A DNA stretch of 64,000 nt, from contig NC_017946.1 of assembly GCF_000263735.1 (NCBI RefSeq), positions 1,219,348 through 1,283,347 of the forward strand, given 5' to 3'. Position 1 is the stretch's first letter; every line of letters begins with the position of its first letter. Of this stretch, positions 26,857 to 36,154 are shown one piece after another. A model generated the notes under the pieces. That model did no database searches. It worked only from the letters and a program-made list of their open reading frames with translations, and had not been told where the DNA came from. This DNA comes from Pyrococcus sp. ST04 (GTDB lineage: Archaea > Methanobacteriota_B > Thermococci > Thermococcales > Thermococcaceae). The position numbers and the translations under genes were made by a program.

Positions 26857-29800
26857 TTATCTCTGTAATAAGTCTCTAGCCCCCGTTACTCCGAACATCG
26901 TAGATGCCGTATTTTCATCTATGAAGAAGTAAACACTATCCCTATCTGGGGAATCTGATATCCCGTAAACTCTATATGTTTGTAAATCACATATTGGATT
27001 ATCAACTAGGAGCTTTCCTGGGAAGTAGTGATCTAAGAAGCAGAAGTCAACACTACTGACATTTTCCTCTGGTGCCCTTTGAAGCACTGTTAAGAACAAG
27101 TTGTTAAGCTTCTCATCAAAGTAATAAGTTAGACTATCCGTGGGTACCATAAAGCTTACGAGTCCTATTGGATAATACATGCCATTCTTAGCTAAACCAA
27201 CTTCATTTTGAATTTGTTCAGACAATCTAACGTATTTTTCATGATTAACCGTGCTACCCTCGAGTCTCTCAAAGAAAGACATTCCCCAGGACACGCCAAA
27301 GTATCCTATCTCCCCCTCCCTGTTTCCAACCCTCTCTTGCTCATTGATACAGAGCAGGAAAGGTTCAAGATCATAAGCCCTCGCAAGGTTCTCAGGTGGC
27401 TTGGTTTCTTCTTGAGAGAGAAGAGGAGTATAGGTTATGTAAGAATCCCCCCATATTACCCACGAGAAGAATCCTCTGTTACCAACGGTATTATTAACCA
27501 CAAGGTAAACTGAAATATCACTAGTAACATCTCCGGAGAGTGTTACTTGGGAAGTCTCAGAAGAAACCCGTGGTTCATGAATGTAGGTTAAGTTTAAGCC
27601 ATTGGCGGCATTGAACTTGACCTCATACCTGTTTGGATTGGATATGAACCACGTCCCTGGGGAATAACTTGCCAGCTTATCCTTCCAGTCCTTGAGGATC
27701 AGAAGTTTCTCAGTAGTCCAGTTGTCGACGAACTGGAAGGTCACGGGAGTTCCAAGTATCGTGATTTTTTGAGATAAGTCGCCGATATTGATGTACTTCC
27801 TTATGAATATCCAATCAAAGATTGCCCCTCTCGATGAAGATCCACTATCTATAAATATATACAAATAGTATAAGGGGAACTTAAATACCCAATCTTTAAC
27901 AGTTTCTTGTCTGTTTTGAGCAGTTAAATCCTTAAATTCAAAAGTTCCAGATAAATAAGAATAGTAACTTAGCTCAACAGAATATACATGATAGCCATAG
28001 TCTCCCCTAGGACTTGAACTAGAGATCAAAACCCACCCCCAAGCATAATATTGAGCCAAGAAATTTTTTGAGATGTCATCAGTAAATAATAATGTTATGT
28101 TTAACTTAAATATCTTATATTGGAGCCCAATTCCTGCATTCCACTTCCCTTCGTATTCAAAACTTGGCCTCATTCTAAATTCAACAACAAATTGATTATT
28201 TATATTGAGAGGTTTTCTTGTTCTCAGGGCATACACTTTATCTCCACCAAAAATAGTTAGGGTGCCATTTCCACTAGGATTCAAAGAAACCACCCCATTA
28301 ATTATCCAATTTTGCTCTAGCTCGGTTCTGCTTTCATTAAAATCATCAAAGAACAGAAACACTGAATTCCCATCTCCCCTCGTGTATTGGAAGGAGTCAG
28401 AGTAAGCTATGTAAACGCTTCCAGGGAGGTCAGTTCTAACCCATATTAATGCTCCCCCATCGCCCCAATACTCTATCCAGAAGGGAACTTCTTTAGTAAG
28501 TGAGCCGTCAGCATACACCTTAATTTTCGCCTTGTTTGTCGTGGAATCATGGGGAATCAAGCTGGCAATTGTGGAGTTCAGGTATATTGGAACCTGAACA
28601 TCTGTAATGGTTTTAGGATAACTTAACTGCACTTCAATAATACTAATATCCGGGATCCCAGTGGCATTCAAACTTATCTCCACCCCTCCATTGAAATCAT
28701 TATTCCATGATGCCGAAAGATTGTACCTAACAAAGAATTCTCTTTGAGCTGTGGTAAAGAGTGGAAATACAGTCCCAGGGGATAAAGTAACATTCTGAGT
28801 ATAGTTCGCTCCAAACACAGACAGCAGACTTCCTCTCTTATATGGAACATCGGAAGATTTAGAATAATAGATATAATAAGTGGTTGTAGTCGGTCTCAGC
28901 CATATTAGAACCTTTTGATCATCCCAGCTCTCTATCCAGTAACTAGCCTCAACACAATCTGGGGTATAAAGTACCAAAGCCCCAGATGCTCCCGAATGAG
29001 GAATTGAGCTGAAAGGATAGTCCGTTGCATTGAATTCAAGAAGAACGAGCTTTCCAATATAGCTTGCAGGAACAGTAAAAGATACACGGTAGGGATAAGT
29101 ATAGTTACACCAAGTGACAGCACTACCAAATACAAGAACACCCATATCGCCTTCTTTAAACACATCGGCCGGATTTACGAGTTCTCCTCCTACCGTTGTG
29201 TTTACAATGATTGGAGCTGTTGTTTCAGAAAAGTCACCTTCCTTTAAGACATATGCCAACGCTCCATCACCCGGATACTTTTCTCCAATATATATTGTAT
29301 CCGACGTTACTGCCGTTGAATATCTGCCAATTACTGGAGAAGTACTACTAACTCCAGACCCCTCAATAACTTTAACAGGTTTTGCAAAGATCTCCGGGTA
29401 GGCATATTTACATGCCCTTACAATCCTTTGATATCTTCCCCCAGTAACCGCTGAGAACATGGGATCTTCAAGACCATTTAAGTCAACTATTGAATAAACG
29501 TAACCTTTCTCTGGAATACTCCCTTTGTAAACTATCTTACCCGCGAGATCTTTAATTACTATACTGTTAATTCTTCCCTTTATTACAATCCTGAACGAGT
29601 CTAAGGGAGCAATCAAAATTGTAGTGTTCCTAATAATGCTATCCCTATTGACCCCAAAAAGTAACCCCTGTTTTCTTAATTGTTTTTCAACTTCACCCAA
29701 CCAAGCCTCAATAGTTTGATTCCCCATAATTCTTTCTACATCGTAACCAGCTAACGGAGGAGAATTTCCTTTTAAAATAAGATCCCTTATTGTATTGTTC

Positions 29801-30063
29801 GCTCCATAAGTTGGAGAAATGAACTTACCAGTCACGGCAACATAGTCAATTGCAGCTATTAGAGCCCTCTTACCAGATATCTCCAGGGCTCTTTTAAATT
29901 CTAATTGAAGCGATGATATAACTTGATAAACTCTTTCAGAATAAGCCCTCTCACTTTGACTAAGAATTACCTGGGATGATATTTCCTCATATGTTGCTAA
30001 TAGTAATAAAATTGGAATCAACATCACGAGAATTGAAGCATTGATTATAAAACCCCTTCTCAT
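26857..30063 (-). CDS. Giant pilin-like surface protein with two DUF2341-like modules
   Basis: 1068-residue extracellular protein. The N-terminus MRRGFIINASILVMLIPILL is a short basic leader plus one hydrophobic helix with no later membrane segment, like the three preceding genes. Two DUF2341-like modules at about 320-420 and 480-580 share FWIEYWGD/YWIESWDD, ALIWVR/VLIWLR and YIAYS/YIYYS blocks; the second is followed by a jelly-roll-like region (FFDDFNES, NGTLTIFGGDKVYAL, FVVEFRMRPS). Many NxT/NxS sites suggest glycosylation. The ATG overlaps the upstream stop as TAATG, with GGAGGGAG before it; the longer frame from 30078 is less likely. Probably a filament tip or adhesive component; ligand unknown. 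Confidence 0.85.
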   Translation of the reverse strand: MRRGFIINASILVMLIPILLLLATYEEISSQVILSQSERAYSERVYQVISSLQLEFKRALEISGKRALIAAIDYVAVTGKFISPTYGANNTIRDLILKGNSPPLAGYDVERIMGNQTIEAWLGEVEKQLRKQGLLFGVNRDSIIRNTTILIAPLDSFRIVIKGRINSIVIKDLAGKIVYKGSIPEKGYVYSIVDLNGLEDPMFSAVTGGRYQRIVRACKYAYPEIFAKPVKVIEGSGVSSTSPVIGRYSTAVTSDTIYIGEKYPGDGALAYVLKEGDFSETTAPIIVNTTVGGELVNPADVFKEGDMGVLVFGSAVTWCNYTYPYRVSFTVPASYIGKLVLLEFNATDYPFSSIPHSGASGALVLYTPDCVEASYWIESWDDQKVLIWLRPTTTTYYIYYSKSSDVPYKRGSLLSVFGANYTQNVTLSPGTVFPLFTTAQREFFVRYNLSASWNNDFNGGVEISLNATGIPDISIIEVQLSYPKTITDVQVPIYLNSTIASLIPHDSTTNKAKIKVYADGSLTKEVPFWIEYWGDGGALIWVRTDLPGSVYIAYSDSFQYTRGDGNSVFLFFDDFNESRTELEQNWIINGVVSLNPSGNGTLTIFGGDKVYALRTRKPLNINNQFVVEFRMRPSFEYEGKWNAGIGLQYKIFKLNITLLFTDDISKNFLAQYYAWGWVLISSSSPRGDYGYHVYSVELSYYSYLSGTFEFKDLTAQNRQETVKDWVFKFPLYYLYIFIDSGSSSRGAIFDWIFIRKYINIGDLSQKITILGTPVTFQFVDNWTTEKLLILKDWKDKLASYSPGTWFISNPNRYEVKFNAANGLNLTYIHEPRVSSETSQVTLSGDVTSDISVYLVVNNTVGNRGFFSWVIWGDSYITYTPLLSQEETKPPENLARAYDLEPFLLCINEQERVGNREGEIGYFGVSWGMSFFERLEGSTVNHEKYVRLSEQIQNEVGLAKNGMYYPIGLVSFMVPTDSLTYYFDEKLNNLFLTVLQRAPEENVSSVDFCFLDHYFPGKLLVDNPICDLQTYRVYGISDSPDRDSVYFFIDENTASTMFGVTGARDLLQR

Positions 30064-32225
30064 TATCTCTCCCTCCAAATTCTTAGAGTTACCATTATTG
30101 GGGTGAATAATCCAGGAATACTACCCATACTCGCCGTTTGAATACTAACTCCCTTAGGCAAGTCTATGTCGATAGGATTAGATCTAGACCCATCATAAGG
30201 TACAGTTCTCCAGTCGTTAGGATTCAAATCGTCTAAATAATTGAGCTTGTTAAATAATCTCAGGACAGCATCATCAACTGCATACTTTGTTGGATCAAGT
30301 TCATCAACTGAGATCTGCTTATACGGCGGATCACCAACTATTATGCTCCTCCTTTCAACGCTACTTCCATCAAAGTAATAATAAGTTAAGTTGTATCCCT
30401 TATATGTTGGATATCCTTGGAGGAGATAGGGAAAGATATCACCATACCCGGCGTATCCCTGAATAAAATATCTTATTATCCCTCTTGTTTCACCATCTCT
30501 TACATATGATGACCCATCAGTCATTCTTATTTCAAAGGTATTCTGCTGCCCTGGAACCATCATCCAGTCGTATAATCTTGTGTAAGCGACCCTTATTGCA
30601 TACCTTCCCAATGGACCAGAATAGAACTCTCTGTTGTTCTCATACAAGTGTTGAACTGTAGAATAATCAGCAAATGAATATCCAACCCACCAATCGGCAT
30701 ACCATGGCTCAGCTGTAGGTGGTAGGGAATATCTAACCTGAAGTCCTGCTCCATTGTAGCTGACTCTTGGATCTCCATAGGGAAAATATATTGCCAATGG
30801 AATACTATACATTGTCAGTGCAGTTTTTGGTATGTAATCAATTTTGACATAGGAATCGGGGTACCCATATAGCACTCTCTGTCCTACCCCCCCATAAGTA
30901 GAGCTAGTTGCCGTACAATTAAAACCATAACATCTTGCCCCTCCATATTTCCACCGACCATTTGCTGGATTAAACTCCGCATCAAATCCTACAACAAAGT
31001 CAAAAACCATTTTGCTTATATTACTAAGAAATTCTGCATAGCAATCCCTACCGCCACATAATTTACTGTTTACAGCATTCCTGATTTCGCTGTCTGTGAA
31101 TTCCACAATTCCATCCACAGAAGGATGTTTCCATAAGAGTAGAGTTAACTTACCTCCAAGTCCGTAATATAAATTTACTCTATGAACACCATTCACTTTA
31201 AATTTCATTGTTATTCCCGTTATGTTGCCAGGAACAAACATCTCTAACAAGTAGAAGAACCCAGTATATTTCGAAGTTACGCTATAAATTTTCACGAGTC
31301 CTGGATCCTCAACTGCAAGAGAATTCGATTTGTATTTAATATATAGTGTTGTACCACTGGCAGAACCTATACCATCTTGCCTATATGGGTAGGTAGGAAG
31401 ATAGTATATTATAGTGACGTTATTTGAACCTGACTTTAGACAATTTGTCAAATCCTCGTTTATTGTTCTAGCAGTTGGACCAAATGTACATTCATAACGA
31501 GAGCCTACATTTATTTTTAGAAGTTGGTATTCCCTATATCTCTTTACAAATTTTCCATCTGCTTTAATTATTTCCGCATCTTCTGGGAGATTAATTTCTC
31601 TGGTAATAGTAAGAATATTGTAATCATCATATAAATTATATGGACCAGCGAGGACTCTAAACCATCCATACAATTCCTCTCTTATAACAGTAGCCTTAGT
31701 TAAGTAAGCCCTCGCTATGTATCCCCTAGGGGTTCTATTATATGAGTAACCACTCAGAATCATGCTTGAAGTTGAAATATCAAACCTTTCCTTAATCCCC
31801 TGAACTTTTACGAAAGATTGGTTATCAACTATGAACTCATATCCATAGCCAGGCAATAACCTTGACAAAACATATCCTATTATTGTCCTCGCTCTGGCCT
31901 TATAGTCAATCGAAGGATAAAGTGGCTGAACAGCCCAATACGTCGCAAGAATGTCTAGGGGGGACATGTCAGGAGTCACAAGGGTCATGTTCAATGTTCC
32001 ATTCCGAATCCACTCCTGGATTACATCTCCAGGAACCAGCTGATTAAGGGGAACAGTTCTTAGGATAGTAAGGACGTCTTCCGCACTCTTCATGCTTTGC
32101 TCCCTCATGTATGTCTGATACAGGGCTTGTGTGTTAATTTCCATAGTTACAACTCCCACAATAACAGTAGATACCAAGATGAACGCTAACAATGCGTCAA
32201 ATGTAAATATAAACCCCCTTCTCAT
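30063..32225 (-). CDS. Large pilin-like surface protein (720 residues)
   Basis: The N-terminus MRRGFIFTFDALLAFILVST matches archaeal type IV pilin leaders: basic residues, Gly at the cleavage position, an acidic residue (Asp) at +5 or so, and a hydrophobic helix. The ectodomain is Tyr- and Gly-rich, with several cysteines that could form disulfides (CTFGPTARTINEDLTNC, LCGGRDCYAEF, ARCYGFNCTA) and many potential N-glycosylation sites. No catalytic motif is recognised. It overlaps its neighbours by 4 bases upstream and 1 base downstream, so it belongs to one tightly coupled operon. Confidence 0.82.
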   Translation of the reverse strand: MRRGFIFTFDALLAFILVSTVIVGVVTMEINTQALYQTYMREQSMKSAEDVLTILRTVPLNQLVPGDVIQEWIRNGTLNMTLVTPDMSPLDILATYWAVQPLYPSIDYKARARTIIGYVLSRLLPGYGYEFIVDNQSFVKVQGIKERFDISTSSMILSGYSYNRTPRGYIARAYLTKATVIREELYGWFRVLAGPYNLYDDYNILTITREINLPEDAEIIKADGKFVKRYREYQLLKINVGSRYECTFGPTARTINEDLTNCLKSGSNNVTIIYYLPTYPYRQDGIGSASGTTLYIKYKSNSLAVEDPGLVKIYSVTSKYTGFFYLLEMFVPGNITGITMKFKVNGVHRVNLYYGLGGKLTLLLWKHPSVDGIVEFTDSEIRNAVNSKLCGGRDCYAEFLSNISKMVFDFVVGFDAEFNPANGRWKYGGARCYGFNCTATSSTYGGVGQRVLYGYPDSYVKIDYIPKTALTMYSIPLAIYFPYGDPRVSYNGAGLQVRYSLPPTAEPWYADWWVGYSFADYSTVQHLYENNREFYSGPLGRYAIRVAYTRLYDWMMVPGQQNTFEIRMTDGSSYVRDGETRGIIRYFIQGYAGYGDIFPYLLQGYPTYKGYNLTYYYFDGSSVERRSIIVGDPPYKQISVDELDPTKYAVDDAVLRLFNKLNYLDDLNPNDWRTVPYDGSRSNPIDIDLPKGVSIQTASMGSIPGLFTPIMVTLRIWRER

Positions 32226-33934
32226 CTCTCATCCCACACCCAAAGCTTTACCAAGCCCAGCTCATACCTTTTATCAAGTAATAGACCAATATTGTACTCA
32301 TCTATTAAATATACCGGACCATTGAAATTTGTTTCGTAAATCCACATCTCAACGGGTTTTCCTCTTTCACTTGAGACTTCTGAAAATACATCGATCCAGG
32401 GAATTATTATGGAAGTTTCGTTTCCTACATAAGTTTTTTGAAGGATAACTCTCCCAGTAGCATTTACTTTCCAAAGATACGCTTGGACATTTGGAGAAAC
32501 TGCACTCTTAGTTACTCCCAGTAATTTAGTCTTTTCCCCATCTAAGATTATAAATAGGGCGTATCCAGTTTCATTTGGAACAGTTATCTCAAACCTTGCA
32601 TAAGCAGGAGGAGTATATTTAAGAACACCTGAAATAAGCCTCGTATAGTTGGAGGAAACCTCAATAGTCATATTGTATTTTTTAATATCGACAGTTACAG
32701 CTCTGCTGGCATATTCAACCCAACTAGCATTCTTTGGAATTTGAATTAATACTGTTGTCAAATTATCTTTGTAATAAACAGCTCTGGCCCAAGCCTGAGA
32801 TCTCTCTAAGACTTGGGGGTACGTATAATCCAAGGAGGCAGAACTAACTGAAAGAGGCAGTTCTCCCAAAATGAAACATGGTGGGGGAGACGGAGGAGTC
32901 CAATCATCTGGAAGTGGATAACCATATATGTTTAGTGTAAAGCTCGAGGTATAGGAGATAACCTGAGGCTCATTTACTCTCTCCCATCCACTCCCTGTCC
33001 ATTCATACCATTCTCCAGTTCTGTTTGAAGCATACCAAATGTTTCCAACTTTGATGTAAAGGTTTCCTGGTAAATAGTTTTGAATACCAATATTTACTGT
33101 TGCAACACCTGAGACGTCAATAAGGTAAGGATTTATCGTGTCTCCGAATATTACCAAGTCCCTGGCGATATCTATTTGCCTACTGCCTTGTCCCCTAATT
33201 ATTAAAGCCCTATCTATGTAGACACTACCACCTACTCTTACAGTAACTGACCCATTAATTGTCCAGTCTCCATCTATTGCAAGGTAAGGATAGGGTCCTC
33301 CAAGTGTGGGGGGATAATGACCAACCGTTATATCTAATGAGCCATCTGTATTTACGTCTCCAAGGATACAAAGAGGAGAATCGGATGTTATACTAGCGGA
33401 TCCCCTTATTATTAGAGGAGAACACTGAATTATAGTTGGATTACCAAATTTTAAGGACTGGGTACCAGTTACTGTACAGCTTCCAGAATATACATCAAAA
33501 TTCCCGGAGATTCCGCCTGCATCTGGGTTCCATGTGAAGTTCACCGTGAAGTTCCATATACCAAGATAAAATTCAAGGCAGAAGGGCTTTCCAAGGCTCA
33601 AGTTTCTGAGGAAGTCAAGAACTTTGGAATCATCTTTTTTGATTAGATCAAAGAAAACTAGAGCCTTTTCGTAAGATACAAATGGAGAATCCTCCTCTTT
33701 CAGTCCAAAGCTCTTAGCATTGGTAATATTATCATTCCAATTTGGAGGCTCTCCAGGAGTTTTTAACAAGACATCTAACATGTTATCTGGAATGTTAACT
33801 CTCTCATACCACTCAACAATAGATGATATAGCCTCTCTTATTGAATCAGATGTGGTGGATATTGTTCCGAGGAGTATTATTGTCATGGTTAAAGCAACAA
33901 AGGCATCTAGTGAGAATATCTGGCCTTTTTTCAT
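32222..33934 (-). CDS. Pilin-like surface protein with beta-solenoid-like region (570 residues)
   Basis: The leader MKKGQIFSLDAFVALTMTII has the pilin pattern (KKG/Q, Asp near +5, hydrophobic helix). Residues about 130-280 are short repeating beta strands (IIRGSASI, CILGDVNTDGSLDI, LAIDGDWTINGSVTV, VGGSVYIDRALIIRG, IARDLVIFGD) like a polymer-forming or right-handed beta-helix cap; a Pro-rich linker (TPPSPPPC) and further beta domains follow. The ATG at 33934 overlaps the upstream stop by ATGA and has a GGAGTGTGA ribosome site; the longer start at 33949 is unlikely. Part of the island of six pilin-like genes. Confidence 0.82.
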   Translation of the reverse strand: MKKGQIFSLDAFVALTMTIILLGTISTTSDSIREAISSIVEWYERVNIPDNMLDVLLKTPGEPPNWNDNITNAKSFGLKEEDSPFVSYEKALVFFDLIKKDDSKVLDFLRNLSLGKPFCLEFYLGIWNFTVNFTWNPDAGGISGNFDVYSGSCTVTGTQSLKFGNPTIIQCSPLIIRGSASITSDSPLCILGDVNTDGSLDITVGHYPPTLGGPYPYLAIDGDWTINGSVTVRVGGSVYIDRALIIRGQGSRQIDIARDLVIFGDTINPYLIDVSGVATVNIGIQNYLPGNLYIKVGNIWYASNRTGEWYEWTGSGWERVNEPQVISYTSSFTLNIYGYPLPDDWTPPSPPPCFILGELPLSVSSASLDYTYPQVLERSQAWARAVYYKDNLTTVLIQIPKNASWVEYASRAVTVDIKKYNMTIEVSSNYTRLISGVLKYTPPAYARFEITVPNETGYALFIILDGEKTKLLGVTKSAVSPNVQAYLWKVNATGRVILQKTYVGNETSIIIPWIDVFSEVSSERGKPVEMWIYETNFNGPVYLIDEYNIGLLLDKRYELGLVKLWVWDER

Positions 33935-34431
33935 CTTATCACACTCCATCCATTATTAACCGTTATATTCATTACAATTCTTTTCTCTCCAATATATATA
34001 CCATCACCCCTTAAGCTCGTTATCCGGAGATTTTTCAGGGAATTTTTCAAGAATTCACCGAGTAGCGTCGCTATTCTAGAATTCTCTTCAGCAGTCAAGT
34101 TATTCAAATTATGGGAGAACCCCAGGTAGATAACTATTTCGCTTGAGTTTTCCTTAGTAACTTTCAGGCCAATAAAAGAAAATCTAACCCCATAGTACCC
34201 AGTATAACTTGTTATAATCTCATTCAATGGAGCGAGTTCGCTCTTGTTTACCACAACGCCATTGGTTATATAGGAAGAAGCATATCCAGCAAAATCTTTG
34301 AGTTCAACCAGAACTGAGATATCACCTGAGCTTTTTAAATAAACGATTGATACACTAATAGCGGATAAGACTATTATCCCCACTAATAACAGGCCTTCAA
34401 CTGAAGTTTGGGCTCTTTGAGACTTTGACAT
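33931..34431 (-). CDS. Type IV pilin-like protein (166 residues)
   Basis: N-terminus SKSQRAQTSVEGLLLVGIIV is a textbook archaeal class III signal: basic leader, cleavage near A/Q, Glu at +5 (QTSVEG), then a 20-residue hydrophobic helix for filament packing. The globular part (about 40-166) has NNLTAEEN, several N-glycosylation motifs and an amphipathic helix (EFLKNSLKNLRI). Its start lies inside the end of the preceding pilin gene (35-base overlap), with GAGGGAGG before the ATG. Likely cleaved by an EppA/PibD-like peptidase encoded elsewhere. Confidence 0.85.
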   Translation of the reverse strand: MSKSQRAQTSVEGLLLVGIIVLSAISVSIVYLKSSGDISVLVELKDFAGYASSYITNGVVVNKSELAPLNEIITSYTGYYGVRFSFIGLKVTKENSSEIVIYLGFSHNLNNLTAEENSRIATLLGEFLKNSLKNLRITSLRGDGIYIGEKRIVMNITVNNGWSVIR

Positions 34432-34852
34432 CTAGTCCTCCCTCACTAGCGTTATAGAATACAATTATCCAAAATTCAGGAGATTCATTCGTCAGTATCA
34501 CAGAACTAGTTGAAATGACATTGACGGGAAGTTTTTGTTGCGTATAGTACATTGCTCCACCAATGGTGGAATATATCTGAACTAAATCACTTGTTCCATT
34601 TATCGTTACCTTAATAGAGTCACTGGGAGATACAGAGAAGGGCAAATTAAGTCTAATTGAGTATCCTGGACCCATACTATAAGCCTTCGTAACGCTATCC
34701 CTGACTGTTATAGATAGAACCTTTATTTTTGTTGCCATTGAGAAAGTGTTTGCCATTTCATTTTCCTGTAATCCAATACTAATTATCCCAACAGAAAGCA
34801 CACTTATTAGTGCTATAGCAAAAAGAAAATCAATGCTTAACTGACTCCTCAC
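34397..34852 (-). CDS. Type IV pilin-like protein (151 residues)
   Basis: The N-terminus MRSQLSIDFLFAIALISVLS has the basic leader, Gln, Asp at +5 and hydrophobic helix of a pilin. I prefer the GTG at 34852, preceded by AGGTGGT, because it gives a leader matching its neighbours; a GTG at 34861 adds three residues. The C-terminal domain is small and beta-rich (SIRLNLPFSVSPSDSIKVTI, EFWIIVFYNASEGGLDVKV). It overlaps the next gene by 35 bases and follows the previous stop directly. Confidence 0.8.
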   Translation of the reverse strand: MRSQLSIDFLFAIALISVLSVGIISIGLQENEMANTFSMATKIKVLSITVRDSVTKAYSMGPGYSIRLNLPFSVSPSDSIKVTINGTSDLVQIYSTIGGAMYYTQQKLPVNVISTSSVILTNESPEFWIIVFYNASEGGLDVKVSKSPNFS

Positions 34853-34853
34853 T

Positions 34854-35471
34854 CTAACCACCTGGATTAATGTTTATCACAATTTCTTGAGACGTTGAAT
34901 TGTACTGCCAAATATTTTCAATCTCGGGATTCCATTCAACTACTATTTTCAACATTTTGGGGAGGTTCGCCGGTGATAATTTAACACAAGCAAGATTTAC
35001 AAAGGTTCCTCCAAAGTTCACATTCAAAATTTGGTCAGGAAATACCGTTGTGTTTGTAAGGAAGTCCCTCCTATATAGGGACATTGCAAAGAAAGCATTC
35101 TTATTAACACCTTCGAAGTTGACGCTTATAGGCTCAGTTCCATTTAAAAGCATTACATAAGTTCCGTTTCTGTAGGATATGCATATAATGGGATTATTTA
35201 TGAAAAAAGCTTTCTCTATGTAGTTAGGATCTCTAAGGTATGTTAACCTATAATACGTGGTAACCTTCGCCCCCGGACCTTGAGCATAGACCTGGCTTAT
35301 TGCATTCGATATAGAGCTTGCAAGGCCTTTCGCCTCAACACCAATTTGAGCAGCGAGAACATCTTGAGAAGGAGAACTAGAAAAACTCGTTAACTTCAAA
35401 GAGTACACTAACATAAGGACAAATATCATAAATAGGAACATGAACTCTAGGGAAATTTGACCCTTCCGCAT
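34854..35471 (-). CDS. Type IV pilin-like protein (205 residues)
   Basis: First of the consecutive pilin-like genes. MRKGQISLEFMFLFMIFVLM has KG/Q cleavage, Glu at +5 (QISLEF) and the hydrophobic helix. The mature domain contains two cysteines (IICISYR, NLACVKL) that could pair, and ends in a Gly-rich tail. GGGGGGAT lies before the ATG, and a TATA-like AT-rich stretch in the 89-base gap (35472-35560) could give the pilin block its own promoter separate from cetZ. Could be the major or a minor pilin; the sequence does not tell. Confidence 0.85.
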   Translation of the reverse strand: MRKGQISLEFMFLFMIFVLMLVYSLKLTSFSSSPSQDVLAAQIGVEAKGLASSISNAISQVYAQGPGAKVTTYYRLTYLRDPNYIEKAFFINNPIICISYRNGTYVMLLNGTEPISVNFEGVNKNAFFAMSLYRRDFLTNTTVFPDQILNVNFGGTFVNLACVKLSPANLPKMLKIVVEWNPEIENIWQYNSTSQEIVININPGG

Positions 35472-35560
35472 AATCCCCCCTGGTTAGAGATTTAACAAAA
35501 CCATTATTTAATCATTACCCACTAAATTTTTCATAATGACCCTCAAATATGTCTAAACAG

Positions 35561-36154
35561 TTACTCAACCCTAGCCCTTCCTCTGTGGTCAAACAGAACT
35601 CCTTTGTAATCTGAATTGTATAAATTGAACTTATATTTTTCCTTATCTAGATCAAATCTTTCCAAAAGGGCTTTCAGCTCATACACAAAGAACTGAACAA
35701 GTTCATAATACTTCATATCCACTTCACTCTTCTGGCGGTCGAAGATGTAAATCGCTAGGGGAAGAACTCCAAGTGCAATGACGAATGTTGGGTATCCCGT
35801 AATGAAGGAGAGGATTATCATAAGAAGTGCAAAACCCGAAAGGGCTATTATTGAATAATATATTATCCTCATGCTTCTTTTTGCCTCCTTAACTTTTTCC
35901 TCCCAAATATCCATGAGAAATGGGTTGTAAAAATCGAAGACCGTGTGCCTTTTTCCTTTTCTTATCCTCTCCCTAATTAGAAGATCCCAATCATCCTTAT
36001 AATAAACTTCAATGCCTCTCAGCTTTGCTCTCTCGGCATCTATTGCAGAAATTATTCTTATGATATCTTCAGCACTCTCGTGGGCAATGTGGGAGTAAAC
36101 CTTCTTTTCATCCAGTTCAAGAGCGACTTCAACAGAATCTTTAACCTTAATCAT
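35561..36154 (-). CDS. Membrane protein coupled to the CetZ-like gene
   Basis: 197-residue protein with a soluble N-terminal part (about 1-90, helical, acidic and basic) and two adjacent membrane helices near 95-140 (IIYYSIIALSGFALLMIILSF, FVIALGVLPLAIYIF) followed by a helical cytoplasmic tail (YYELVQFFVYELKALLERFD). The ATG at 36154 overlaps the CetZ stop by eight bases and has GGTGAGG upstream; the longer frame from 36196 is not supported. The coupling suggests it may tether or position the tubulin-like protein at the membrane. No family recognised. Confidence 0.78.
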   Translation of the reverse strand: MIKVKDSVEVALELDEKKVYSHIAHESAEDIIRIISAIDAERAKLRGIEVYYKDDWDLLIRERIRKGKRHTVFDFYNPFLMDIWEEKVKEAKRSMRIIYYSIIALSGFALLMIILSFITGYPTFVIALGVLPLAIYIFDRQKSEVDMKYYELVQFFVYELKALLERFDLDKEKYKFNLYNSDYKGVLFDHRGRARVE

